A DNA stretch of 17,883 nt, from NCBI GenBank assembly GCA_964479465.1, contig CAYZMG010000082.1, positions 1-17,883 of the forward strand, given 5' to 3'. The stretch is from CADCTB01 sp964479465. Its GTDB lineage: Bacteria; Actinomycetota; Acidimicrobiia; Acidimicrobiales; AC-14. Shown here one piece after another: positions 9,102-16,979 of this stretch. The first letter of the stretch is position 1. Every line of letters starts with the position of its first letter. The notes below the pieces were generated by a model that was given only the letters and a program-made list of their open reading frames with translations, had not been told where the DNA came from and made no database searches. The position numbers and the translations under genes are program-made.

Positions 9102-11912
9102 GTGGATCTCGGGCTGGTAGGGCGCGACAACGAGTCGAGCGCCCTCCGGGCCTGGCTGGAGGACGCCGACGCCGGCCACGGGCGCACCGTGCTCGTCGGC
9201 GGGGAGGCGGGGATAGGGAAGACCCGGCTGGTGGCTTCGCTCGCCGGTATGGCGAAGGAGGCCGGCGCCCGGGTGCTGTGGGGCTGCACGACCGAGCTCG
9301 ACGGCGCCCCTCCGTACTGGCCGTGGCTGCAGATCCTCGAGCCCCTTGGGGCCCGGGAGACCCTGGATGCCGCGGCCGGCGCCGACCCCGAATCCGAGCG
9401 GTTCGCCCGGTTCGAGACGGTCGCCCAGACGCTCATCGCCACGGCCGACCAGCGGTCGCTGGTGATCCTCCTCGAGGACATGCACCAGGCCGATCCGGCG
9501 TCGCTGCGCCTGCTGGGCCACGTGGCGGCAAGGGTCGACGCCTCGCCCGTCCTGCTGGTGGCGACCCACCGCTCCAGCGCCGCCGACCAGGCCGAGGGCT
9601 TCGCCACGGTGCTCGACGACCTGGGCCGGCGCTCCTCCACCCGCCGCCTGGAGCTGGCCGGCCTCGACGCCGGCGCCACCGGCGCGCTGCTGCGCGCCGC
9701 CGGCGATACCGCCGCCCTCCTCGATGATGCCGGCAAGGACGTTGTCGCCCGGGTGTACGCGGTGTCCGGCGGCAACCCGCTCCTCGTCGGGGAGCTGGCC
9801 CGCCATCTGGGCGCCGGCGGGGACCTGGAGACGGTCCCGCGCTCGGTCCGCGACGGCGTGCGGGTCCGGCTCGGCCGGCTGTCGCCGTGGACGGCTGAGG
9901 TCGTCCGCACGGCCGCGGTGATCGGGCGGACGTTCCCCGCCGGCCTGGTGGCCACAGCGACGGGCCGGCCGGCGATCAGCTGCCTCGAGGCCATCGACGA
10001 CGCTGTGGCCGCCGGCCTGGTCGAGCCCACGGGCCGGCCCGGAGAGTTTCGGTTCGTCCACGCCCTCGTGCGGGATGCGGTCGAGGCCACCCTGAGCGCC
10101 GCCGAGCTGCCGGAGGCGCACCGGGCGATCGCCGAGGCCATCGAGGCCTATGAGGGCACCTCCGACGCCAGCGTCGCCGACCTGGCCCGCCACTGGGACG
10201 CGGCGTCGGTGCTGGGCCAGCGGGACCGGGCCGCAGCCTGGTGCGAGCGGGCAGCGGCGGCGGCCGACCGCCAGCTGGCCTGGGAAGAGGCGGCCCGGCT
10301 GTTCGACCGGGCCCTCGAGCTCGGAGGCGCCGGCGCCGATCCGCTCGACCGGTACGCCCGGGCGTTCGGCGCCGCCCGGGCCCGCTTGCACTGCGACGAG
10401 ATCACCGCCGCCATCCAGAGCAGCGTCGAAGCGGCGGCCGCGGCCCGGGAGGCCGGTCGCCCGGACCTGTTCGCCGAGGCCGTCCTGGTGTCCGAGGCCC
10501 GATCTGTGCCTCCCGGCGTCACCGGCGGGCTGGCGATGGAGGCGCTCGACCTCCTGGCGCCCGAGGACCACGCCCGGCGGGCCCGGGTGCACGGCCACCT
10601 GGCCAACATCAGCTACTACGTCGACCTCCCGGCCCTGGCCGCGCACAGCGAGATGGCCACGGCCGAGGCGGCCCAGGCCGGCGACCCCCTGGCCGACATC
10701 GCCGCCATCCGGGCTCGGCATCTCTTGCTCCACGGACCCGAGCACGCCGAGGAGCGCATCGAGCTCGCCGCCCGTCTGGGCGAGGCCACGGCGCGACCGC
10801 CCCGGCCCAGTGTGGCCTTCTGGGAGCCGCTGTGGCGGATCGACGCCCTCCTGGAGCTCGGTCGCGTCGCCGAGGCTGTCGCCACGATGCCGCTCCTCCG
10901 CCGGCGCATCGAGGCCGCCGGTTCACCGATGGCCAACTGGCACGGGGCCCGCATGGAGGCGGCGCTGGCCCAGGCCACCGGCCGCTTCGTCGAAGGCCTC
11001 GAGCACGCCGAGGTGGCCCGCCGGCTCTTCGCCGCGTTGGAGTCGCCGATGGGCGCCGAGCAGATGTACCTCGGCTACCGCACGGGGGTCGAGCGCCACT
11101 CCGGCTGGACGGAGGACCTGGCCAACCGCTGGAGGGCAAGGGACTCTGACTGGTTCCCGCCGTTCATCGGCGAGCTGCCACTGCTGGGGCCGAGCACCGC
11201 CCACGCCGGCGTGGGCCGCTTCGAATCGGCCCGGGCGTACTACGCCCGGTTGAGCCCGGCGGCGGGGTGGGATCCTCCGCCGTCCCTGTGGCTGCAGATC
11301 CACGCCATCCGCATCCACCTGGCGGTTCGACTCGGCGTCCTCGACGACCTGCCGCCGCTGCTGGCCGCGATGGAGCCGTACCGCGGCCGCCACGTGGCCT
11401 CCGGCGGGGGAGCGTTGACCTACGACGGCCCGGTGGAGCTGTGGCTGGGCATCGGGGCCGCCGCCCTCGGGCACCTGGACGCCGCCGACCGCGATCTGGC
11501 TGCTGCTGCGGACATCTCCCGGCAATCGGGCACGCCGGCCTTCACCGTCGATGCCGGCGTCGAGCGGGCCCTCGTTCTCCTGGCCCGCGGGAAGCCGGGC
11601 GATGCAAAGCAGGCCCGGGACCTGCTCGACGCCGCCCGCCCCGACGCCGAGCGCCTTGGCATGCGCGACTTCCTGGCCCGCATCGACGAGGCGCTCGCCC
11701 AACCGCAGGGCAGCACCGGCCCGCTCTCTGCACGCGAGATGGAGGTGGCCGCCCTGGTCGCCGCCGGCCGGACCAACACCGAGATCGCCACCGAGCTCTA
11801 CCTCTCCAAGCGCACGGCCCAGAACCACGTGCAGCACATCCTCACCAAGCTCGGCCTGTCGAACCGCACCCAGGTCGCGACCTGGTACCACGGCCGCACC
11901 GGAACCCCTTGA
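9102..11912 (+). CDS. AAA-ATPase/LuxR transcriptional regulator (LAL type)
   Basis: A 936-residue regulator with the layout of large ATP-binding LuxR proteins. The N-terminal ATPase module begins LVGRDNES; Walker A GGEAGIGKT is at 33-41, Walker B LVILLED near 120-126 followed by MHQADPAS, and LLVATHR near 155. A long Ala-rich helical middle, probably TPR-like, spans about 350-860. The C-terminal LuxR helix-turn-helix is at about 875-936 (LSAREMEVAALVAAGRTNTEIA, then LSKRTAQNHVQHILTKLGLSNR). Such proteins activate target operons after sensing an inducer and ATP. Its place between the CO dehydrogenase cluster and the CooC/ABC transporter unit makes either a candidate target (inference). GTG 9102 is chosen because the conserved domain starts immediately after it. 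Confidence 0.92.
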   Translation: MDLGLVGRDNESSALRAWLEDADAGHGRTVLVGGEAGIGKTRLVASLAGMAKEAGARVLWGCTTELDGAPPYWPWLQILEPLGARETLDAAAGADPESERFARFETVAQTLIATADQRSLVILLEDMHQADPASLRLLGHVAARVDASPVLLVATHRSSAADQAEGFATVLDDLGRRSSTRRLELAGLDAGATGALLRAAGDTAALLDDAGKDVVARVYAVSGGNPLLVGELARHLGAGGDLETVPRSVRDGVRVRLGRLSPWTAEVVRTAAVIGRTFPAGLVATATGRPAISCLEAIDDAVAAGLVEPTGRPGEFRFVHALVRDAVEATLSAAELPEAHRAIAEAIEAYEGTSDASVADLARHWDAASVLGQRDRAAAWCERAAAAADRQLAWEEAARLFDRALELGGAGADPLDRYARAFGAARARLHCDEITAAIQSSVEAAAAAREAGRPDLFAEAVLVSEARSVPPGVTGGLAMEALDLLAPEDHARRARVHGHLANISYYVDLPALAAHSEMATAEAAQAGDPLADIAAIRARHLLLHGPEHAEERIELAARLGEATARPPRPSVAFWEPLWRIDALLELGRVAEAVATMPLLRRRIEAAGSPMANWHGARMEAALAQATGRFVEGLEHAEVARRLFAALESPMGAEQMYLGYRTGVERHSGWTEDLANRWRARDSDWFPPFIGELPLLGPSTAHAGVGRFESARAYYARLSPAAGWDPPPSLWLQIHAIRIHLAVRLGVLDDLPPLLAAMEPYRGRHVASGGGALTYDGPVELWLGIGAAALGHLDAADRDLAAAADISRQSGTPAFTVDAGVERALVLLARGKPGDAKQARDLLDAARPDAERLGMRDFLARIDEALAQPQGSTGPLSAREMEVAALVAAGRTNTEIATELYLSKRTAQNHVQHILTKLGLSNRTQVATWYHGRTGTP

Positions 11913-11937
11913 CCTATTGCGATCTTGCTCCTAGCTT
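11909..11937 (+). promoter_or_regulatory. sigma70-type promoter for the CooC-like/ABC unit, leaderless
   Basis: TTGACC (11909-11914) and TAGCTT (11932-11937) are separated by exactly 17 nt. The -10 ends 6 nt before ATG 11944, so the transcript should begin at or near the start codon. There is no Shine-Dalgarno sequence before that ATG, consistent with a leaderless mRNA, which is common in actinobacteria. The -35 overlaps the stop codon of the LuxR-type gene. Confidence 0.6.
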
Positions 11938-11943
11938 GCGGCG

Positions 11944-12732
11944 ATGCGGGTCGTGTTCCTGGGCAAGGGTGGTTCGGGCAAGTCGACGCTCGCCGGCCTC
12001 CTCTGTAACGAACTGGCCAGCCGGAACGAGCGGGTTACGGCCATCGACGCCGATACCGTCCCTGGCCTCGACCAGGTGCTCGGCATGGAGTCCACCGACG
12101 ACTGGTCGCTGGCGGGTGCGGCGGTGCGTGACCATGGCGGTTGGAAGCTCGACGGCAGTCCGGCGGAGATCGTCGACCGCTGCTCCCGGGAGGCACCCGG
12201 GGGTGTGCGCTTCCTCCAGATGGGCAACGTCGATTCCCGCCTGAAGGAGCACGAGATGCGGCGGGAGCAGAACCTCGACCGGTGGTCGGGCACCGTCGCC
12301 TTCAACACCGTGTCCCGGGTTTTCGACGACGCCGGCGGGTGGACGATCGTCGACCTCCAGGGCGGCACCCTCCAGGTCGCCGGCGGGATGGTCGGCACCA
12401 ACGGAATTGCCGTCCTGGTGATCGAGCCCTTCGCCAAGTCGGTGCTGACGGCCCGGCGGTTCGTGGAGATGGGCCGCTGGCCCAAGGGCATCCGGATGGT
12501 GGGCGTGGCCAACAAAGTGTCGTCCGCCGAGGACGAGGCCTACGTCGAAGCCGCGCTGGCGGAGTGGGGTGTGCCCCTGTGGGTGACCATCCCCAAGGAT
12601 CCGGCGGTTGTCCTGGCCGAGCGTGAGCGCCGGCCGATCGTGAGTGTTGCCGGTGATGCCGGCGCCAAGCAGGCCGTCGCCCGGCTGGCCGACCTGCTGA
12701 CCGAGGCCGCAGTGGCCACATCGACCAAGTAG
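11944..12732 (+). CDS. CooC/MinD-type P-loop ATPase, first copy
   Basis: A 262-residue member of the SIMIBI/MinD class. The deviant Walker A GKGGSGKST is at 7-15, then AIDADTVPGLDQVLG (switch I), WTIVDLQGG (Walker B-like), AVLVIEPFAKSVLTARR, and VGVANKV in the base-recognition position. Overall this resembles CooC, the ATPase that helps load nickel into anaerobic CO dehydrogenase, and related nucleotide-dependent metallochaperones. Unlike classic CooC it has no CxC motif in the middle region, where it reads MGNVDSRLKEHEMRRE, so metal binding by this copy is doubtful. Its function here is not established; a role in Mo-Cu CO dehydrogenase or another metalloenzyme is inference. It appears to start a unit with the next CooC-like gene and the ABC transporter genes. 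Confidence 0.85.
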   Translation: MRVVFLGKGGSGKSTLAGLLCNELASRNERVTAIDADTVPGLDQVLGMESTDDWSLAGAAVRDHGGWKLDGSPAEIVDRCSREAPGGVRFLQMGNVDSRLKEHEMRREQNLDRWSGTVAFNTVSRVFDDAGGWTIVDLQGGTLQVAGGMVGTNGIAVLVIEPFAKSVLTARRFVEMGRWPKGIRMVGVANKVSSAEDEAYVEAALAEWGVPLWVTIPKDPAVVLAERERRPIVSVAGDAGAKQAVARLADLLTEAAVATSTK

Positions 12733-12742
12733 GAGGAGCGGG

Positions 12743-13468
12743 TTGACCAAGATCGCAGTCGCCGGCAAGGGCGGGTCGGGCAAGACCACGGTGGCCGGGG
12801 TATTGGCCCGGCTCATCGCCGAGAACGGCCGCGAGGTCCTCACCGTGGACGCGGATGAGAACCCCAACCTCGGCATCTCGCTCGGGCTGGGCGTCGACCG
12901 GACGTGGGATCTGGTGTCGGCCCGGGAGGCGATGCTCCCCGACGGTCCGGCCATCGTCGACCCGATGGAGGAGATCGTCGACCGCTTCGCGGCCGAGGCC
13001 GGCGAGCGCCTGCGCATCGTGCAGGTGAAGAAGTTCGAGGAGTTCCGACCCGGCTGAGGCGGTCTTTCCGCCGGGCAGTTGCTCGCGCAGTTGGAGGACA
13101 AGCCGGGACGCGTCGTGGTCGTCGACCTCGGTGGCGGCGTGATGACGGTGGCACGGGGCGACAAGAGCGAGATCGACGCCCTGGTCGTGGTGGTCGAGCC
13201 CTACCCCCGCTCGGCGGAGGTGGGCCGGCGCCTGCTCCAGATGGCCGAAGACAAGGGCATCACCCGGCGAATCGTCGTTGCCAACAAGGTGGCCGGCGAC
13301 GACGACCTGGCGCTGATCCGCGATTTGCTCGGTGTCGAGCCGGATTTGGTCATCCCCGACGATGCCGCGGTGCGGGCGGCCGACCGCGAGGGTGCCTCCC
13401 CCGTCGACCACGCGCCCAACTCGCCGGCGCTGGGGGTGCTGCGGGATCTCGCTTCGTCACTCGTATAG
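12743..13468 (+). pseudogene. CooC-type P-loop ATPase, second copy, interrupted by an in-frame TGA
   Basis: Two halves lie in the same frame on either side of TGA 13055-13057. The first (TTG 12743, with GGAGGAG at 12732-12738) has Walker A AGKGGSGKTT (7-16) and VDADENPNLGISLGLG, and ends FEEFRPG. The second continues GGLSAGQLLAQLED, VVVVDLGGG, ALVVVVEPYPRSAEVGRR and IVVANKVAGDDD. Read through, it would be 241 residues and complete for the CooC family. Aligned from memory with CooC, the TGA falls on the first Cys of the CxC metal-binding motif, with Gly at the second position. It may be a nonsense mutation, a sequencing error, or recoded UGA (Sec or readthrough). The second half keeps normal codon use and no frameshift, so any decay would be very recent. 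An independent restart within the second half (TTG 13079) would lack the nucleotide-binding loop. Confidence 0.8.
13054..13078 (+). other. hairpin at the in-frame TGA
   Basis: GGCGG (13058-13062), loop TCTTT, CCGCC (13068-13072) form a perfect 5-bp stem starting at the base after the TGA. CTG (13054-13056) can pair with CAG (13076-13078) below an internal loop, placing the UGA in the lower stem. The apical loop is only 5 nt after the UGA, closer than in the E. coli fdhF SECIS, so this is not a standard bacterial SECIS. No U-tract follows, so it is not a standard terminator either. Confidence 0.4.
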
Positions 13469-13469
13469 T
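13464..13469 (+). promoter_or_regulatory. possible -10 element upstream of the solute-binding protein gene
   Basis: TATAGT overlaps the stop of the second CooC-like gene, about 40 nt before ATG 13510. No clear -35 lies 16-18 nt upstream. It could give the transporter its own promoter, but read-through from the 11909 promoter explains the layout as well. Confidence 0.25.
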
Positions 13470-13509
13470 TTCCAGGTAGGCATAGGTCGGCGGTGAATGG
13501 GGGAACCGC

Positions 13510-15126
13510 ATGAAGATGTCGTATCGGAATGGTCGATCGCGCCTCGCCGTCGGGCTACTGGCCATGCTGCTGGTCGCCGGCGCGTGTAGCAGCGGAGACG
13601 ACGAGCCCACAACCGCCGGCGGAGGCCAGGCTGACCAGGGTCCCACCGGCCGCCAGGAGCTGGTGGTCGGCGTGGCCGCCGACCCGTGGATCGACTCGGG
13701 GGAAGGTGACAAGAAGCGCAAGCCGAACTACCCGCTCAACGCCGATGTCTGCGACACGCTCGTCCAGCTCGCCCCCGACTTCTCGGTCGTGCCCATGGCT
13801 ACCCAGGCCAAGTACGTGGGGGACAACAAGTTCCAGTTCACCGTCCAGCCGGGCGTCAAGTTCGCCGATGGCACGCCGGTCACCGCCACCGACCTGAAGT
13901 ACTCGATCGACTACACCACGCAGGCGCCGGCAATCGGGTCGGGCTTCATCGGCAAGGACTCGACCAAGATCATCGACGACAAGACCGTCGAGATCACGCC
14001 CACCGTGCAGAACCTGCGGCTGATCGAGCAGATCAACCACCCGTCGGTGGTGGTGCTCAAGCCGGGCAGCGACCCGCTCAACAACCTCATGGCCAGCGTG
14101 TGCACCGGCCCCTTCAAGGTCGAGCGCTACACGCCCCAGCAGGAGCTGGTGGTGGTGAAGAACGCCAACTACTGGGGCCAGCCTGCCCTGCTCGACCGGA
14201 TCACGTTCAAGTTCTACCCGGACGAGACGACGCGGGCCCTGGCCCTTCAGAACAACGAAGTCGACATGATCCAGGACGTGCCTCTGAGCATCCTGAACAG
14301 TGTGCGGTCCCAGCCCGGGGTCAAGATCGAGCGGGCCCCGGTCGGCTATACGACGATGTTCTACATCGCCCGGCGCACGTCGACCGGCACCGAGCGCGTG
14401 CTCAACGACCCGTTGGTGCGCAAGGCCGTCGCTCACTCCATGGACCGCAACGCCTTCGTCAACGGGGTGCTGGCCGGCAACGCCGAGGTCATCCCCCACA
14501 TCGCGCCGCCGGCCGTCCTCGGCCAGTTCGCCGACCAGGTCAAGGGCATCCCGTTCAACCGGGCCGAGGCCGCCCGCCTCCTCGACCAGGCCGGCTGGAC
14601 CCGCCAGGGCGACGCGGTGCGGACCAAGGGCGGCCAGCCGTTGCGGGTCAAGATCATTTACGACCGCGTCGAGCTCACCGTGCCGGAGTTCGTCCAGGCC
14701 CAGCTGCGCGCCGTGGGCTTCGACGCCCAGATCGCCCAGCTCGACGCCGGCGCCTACCGCGAGGCCACCAGCTCCGGGGACTACGACATCGACATCTCGG
14801 TGCCGAACCAGAACGACGGCAACCCCGCCTTCCTGCTGGCCCTGCGCTGGTACAGCAAGGCCACCGGGGCGAACGCCAAGATCATCTCGCCGGGACCGGG
14901 TACCAAATTCGAGTCAATGATCGACGACATCCTGGTCGAGTCGGACCCGGTCGAGCTGAAGCGCAAGACCGCGGACGCCATGCGGGAGCTGGTCGACGTC
15001 GAGGTCGGCGGCGTGACGCTGGCCGGCGGCTATCGGGTCTACGCCTTGAAGGACAAGGTCATGGCCTTCGAGCCTCACCCCTCGAGCACGAACCAGAGGT
15101 GGAGGACCGTTTACGTCCGGAACTGA
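13510..15126 (+). CDS. ABC transporter family-5 solute-binding lipoprotein
   Basis: A 538-residue extracellular binding protein of the SBP_bac_5 (DppA/OppA/NikA) family, catching peptides, or in some members nickel or other ligands, for the adjacent permeases. The N-terminus has basic residues, a hydrophobic stretch (LAVGLLAMLLV) and the lipobox VAGAC with Cys26, then a Ser/Gly/Asp-rich linker, so it is predicted to be a lipoprotein on the membrane's outer face. Family marks include FQFTVQPGVKFADGTPVTATDLKYSID, NANYWGQPALLDRITFKFYPDETTRALALQNNEVDM and VRKAVAHSMDRNAFVNGVLAG. GGGGGA (13499-13504) lies 5 nt before ATG 13510. The ligand cannot be read from sequence; the upstream CooC-like genes leave open a metal-related substrate, but most family members bind peptides. 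Confidence 0.93.
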   Translation: MKMSYRNGRSRLAVGLLAMLLVAGACSSGDDEPTTAGGGQADQGPTGRQELVVGVAADPWIDSGEGDKKRKPNYPLNADVCDTLVQLAPDFSVVPMATQAKYVGDNKFQFTVQPGVKFADGTPVTATDLKYSIDYTTQAPAIGSGFIGKDSTKIIDDKTVEITPTVQNLRLIEQINHPSVVVLKPGSDPLNNLMASVCTGPFKVERYTPQQELVVVKNANYWGQPALLDRITFKFYPDETTRALALQNNEVDMIQDVPLSILNSVRSQPGVKIERAPVGYTTMFYIARRTSTGTERVLNDPLVRKAVAHSMDRNAFVNGVLAGNAEVIPHIAPPAVLGQFADQVKGIPFNRAEAARLLDQAGWTRQGDAVRTKGGQPLRVKIIYDRVELTVPEFVQAQLRAVGFDAQIAQLDAGAYREATSSGDYDIDISVPNQNDGNPAFLLALRWYSKATGANAKIISPGPGTKFESMIDDILVESDPVELKRKTADAMRELVDVEVGGVTLAGGYRVYALKDKVMAFEPHPSSTNQRWRTVYVRN

Positions 15127-15144
15127 TCGGGAGGCCGGGCGACG

Positions 15145-16095
15145 ATGATGCCCGTCGTCGCCCGGCGTCTGTTGGTGCTGATCCCAACCTGGCTGGGCCT
15201 CTCGCTGTTCGCGTTCGCCCTCTCGACCCTGTCGCCCGGCGACCCCGCCGAGCTCATCCTCAGCCGCGAACTCAACGAGCCGGCCACCCCCCAGCAGCTC
15301 GAGGAGTTCCGTGAGCGCCACGGGCTCAACGATCCCTTCGTCGTGCAGTACGGGGGCTTCGTCGTCGACTCCCTGCGCGGCGACCTCGGCATCTCGTTCC
15401 GGAGCGGCAAGTCGGTGACCGAGGAGCTCTCGTCGCGCATGGGCCCCACGCTGCAGATCGCGCTGCCGGCGTTCGCCACGTCGGTGCTCTTCGCAGTGGC
15501 GTTCGGGGTGGTGGCCGCCCTCCGGCGGAACTCCCTCGGCGACCATGTCTCCCGAGCGCTGGCCCTGCTCTTCGAGTCGATGCCCTCGTTCGCGTTGGCC
15601 TACCTGCTCATCGTCGTGCTCTCCATCAAGGCCGGGTGGTTCCCCGTCGCCGGGAAAGGCGGGCTGGAGTACACCGTGCTGCCTGTGCTCACGTTGACCC
15701 TCGCCACCCTGGCCACGACGATGCGGCTCACCCGGTCGAGCCTGCTCGACGTCCTCGCCGCCCCGTACATACGCACGGCGCGGGCCATGGGGGTGCGATC
15801 GCGGCGGGTCGTCCTCACCCTGGCGCTGCGCAACGCCCTGATCCCGGTGGTCACCGTCGCGGGGCTGATCCTCGCCGGCTTCGTCACCGGCACCGTCATC
15901 GTGGAAACCGTGTTCGCCTGGCCGGGGATCGGCCAGTACGTGGTCGACGCCGTGTTCGCCCGTGACTACCCGGTGGTCACCGGGTTCGTCGTCTTCACCG
16001 GGACGGTGTTCGTCCTGGTGAACCTGGTCGTCGACCTGCTGTACACCCGCCTCGACCCGCGGGTCCGCCTTGGCCACGCCGGCGGGAATGCATGA
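15145..16095 (+). CDS. ABC transporter permease, DppB type
   Basis: A 316-residue inner-membrane permease. It begins with a transmembrane helix (VVARRLLVLIPTWLGLSLFAFALSTLSPGDPAE), has the usual periplasmic loop containing RHGLNDPFVVQY and RGDLGISFRSGKSV, then about five more helices. The cytoplasmic EAA loop that contacts the ATPase reads ARAMGVRSRRVVLTLALRNA; the conserved VIVETVFAWPGIGQYVVDAVFARDYPVV follows. GGGAGG is at 15129-15134, 10 nt before ATG 15145; a second ATG follows directly. It lies 18 bp after the binding-protein gene and overlaps the next permease by 4 bp (ATGA). Confidence 0.95.
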   Translation: MMPVVARRLLVLIPTWLGLSLFAFALSTLSPGDPAELILSRELNEPATPQQLEEFRERHGLNDPFVVQYGGFVVDSLRGDLGISFRSGKSVTEELSSRMGPTLQIALPAFATSVLFAVAFGVVAALRRNSLGDHVSRALALLFESMPSFALAYLLIVVLSIKAGWFPVAGKGGLEYTVLPVLTLTLATLATTMRLTRSSLLDVLAAPYIRTARAMGVRSRRVVLTLALRNALIPVVTVAGLILAGFVTGTVIVETVFAWPGIGQYVVDAVFARDYPVVTGFVVFTGTVFVLVNLVVDLLYTRLDPRVRLGHAGGNA

Positions 16096-16979
16096 CCGTT
16101 GTCGCCGTCTCGGCCCACGAGGCCGTCGACCGCTCCGACCGGCTGCATCCCCTGCGCCAGTTCGTGGGCGACCGGTTGGCCGCGACTGGTCTGGCCATCA
16201 TCCTGGTGCTGACCCTGGCCGCCGTCTTCGCGCCCGTCCTTGCACCGCACGACCCGACTGTGATCGATCCGCTGCGCGGCCTGGAGGGCTCCAGCCGGGA
16301 CCACCTGCTGGGCACCGACGAGCTCGGTCGCGACGTGCTCTCGCGGCTGCTCATGGGGGCCCGCTGGTCGCTGGGCATCGCCGCTCTGGCGACCGTGTGC
16401 GTCATGTTCGTCGGCACCATGATCGGCCTGGTCGCCGGCTACCTGGGCGGTTGGGTCGACGCAGTGGTGATGAGGATCGTGGACGCCCTGCTGGCCCTCC
16501 CGAACCTGGTGTTGTACCTCGCCATCATCGGCACCTTGGGGCCGGGCATCCGTAACGTCTTCATCGCCCTGGTGGCCATCTCGTGGGCCAGCTACGCACG
16601 GGTGATGCGCGGCCTGGTCTTGTCCGTTCGTGAGCGGGCGTTCGTGCGGGCGTCGCGCTCGCTGGGCGCCGGCAACAGCCGCCTGATGCTGCGCCACATC
16701 CTTCCCAACGTGATCTCGCCCATCGTTGTGCTGGCCACCCTCCAGCTCGGGGGCACCATCCTGGCCCTCGCCGCCCTGGGCTTCTTCGGCCTGGGCGCCC
16801 AGCCGCCGACGCCGGAGTGGGGGACGATGATCAACCAGGGCCGCCTCTTCCTGCAGACCAATCCGGGCCTCATGGTCTACCCGGGGATCGCCATCAGTCT
16901 GGCCGTGCTCGGCTTCAACCTGATGGGCGACGGCCTGCGCGACGTCCTCGACCCTCAGCTCGCCCGTCAGAGCCGCTGA
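16092..16979 (+). CDS. ABC transporter permease, DppC type
   Basis: A 295-residue partner permease. The N-terminal helix (LAATGLAIILVLTLAAVFAPVLAPHDP) is followed by LLGTDELGRDVLSRLLMGARWSLGI, the DppC/OppC hallmark. The EAA loop is FVRASRSLGAGNSRLMLRHILPNV, and ALAALGFFGLGAQPPTPEWGTMI follows. It ends NLMGDGLRDVLDPQLARQ, the normal C-terminus. It is translationally coupled to the DppB-type gene through an ATGA overlap. Its 3' end overlaps the convergent ATPase gene by 13 bp, leaving no room for an intergenic terminator. Confidence 0.95.
   Translation: MTVVAVSAHEAVDRSDRLHPLRQFVGDRLAATGLAIILVLTLAAVFAPVLAPHDPTVIDPLRGLEGSSRDHLLGTDELGRDVLSRLLMGARWSLGIAALATVCVMFVGTMIGLVAGYLGGWVDAVVMRIVDALLALPNLVLYLAIIGTLGPGIRNVFIALVAISWASYARVMRGLVLSVRERAFVRASRSLGAGNSRLMLRHILPNVISPIVVLATLQLGGTILALAALGFFGLGAQPPTPEWGTMINQGRLFLQTNPGLMVYPGIAISLAVLGFNLMGDGLRDVLDPQLARQSR

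Noticed and set aside
9087..10745. Long - strand frame opposite the LuxR-type regulator
   Set aside because: Shadow composition and no motifs; the + strand has Walker A, Walker B and LuxR helix-turn-helix motifs.
13058..13072. Rho-independent terminator after the first CooC half
   Set aside because: The 5-bp stem is short and followed by GGGCAG, not a U-rich tract.
13054..13078. Classic bacterial SECIS element at the in-frame TGA
   Set aside because: A hairpin exists, but its loop is only 5 nt after the UGA, so the geometry differs from fdhF-type SECIS elements; kept only as an open question.
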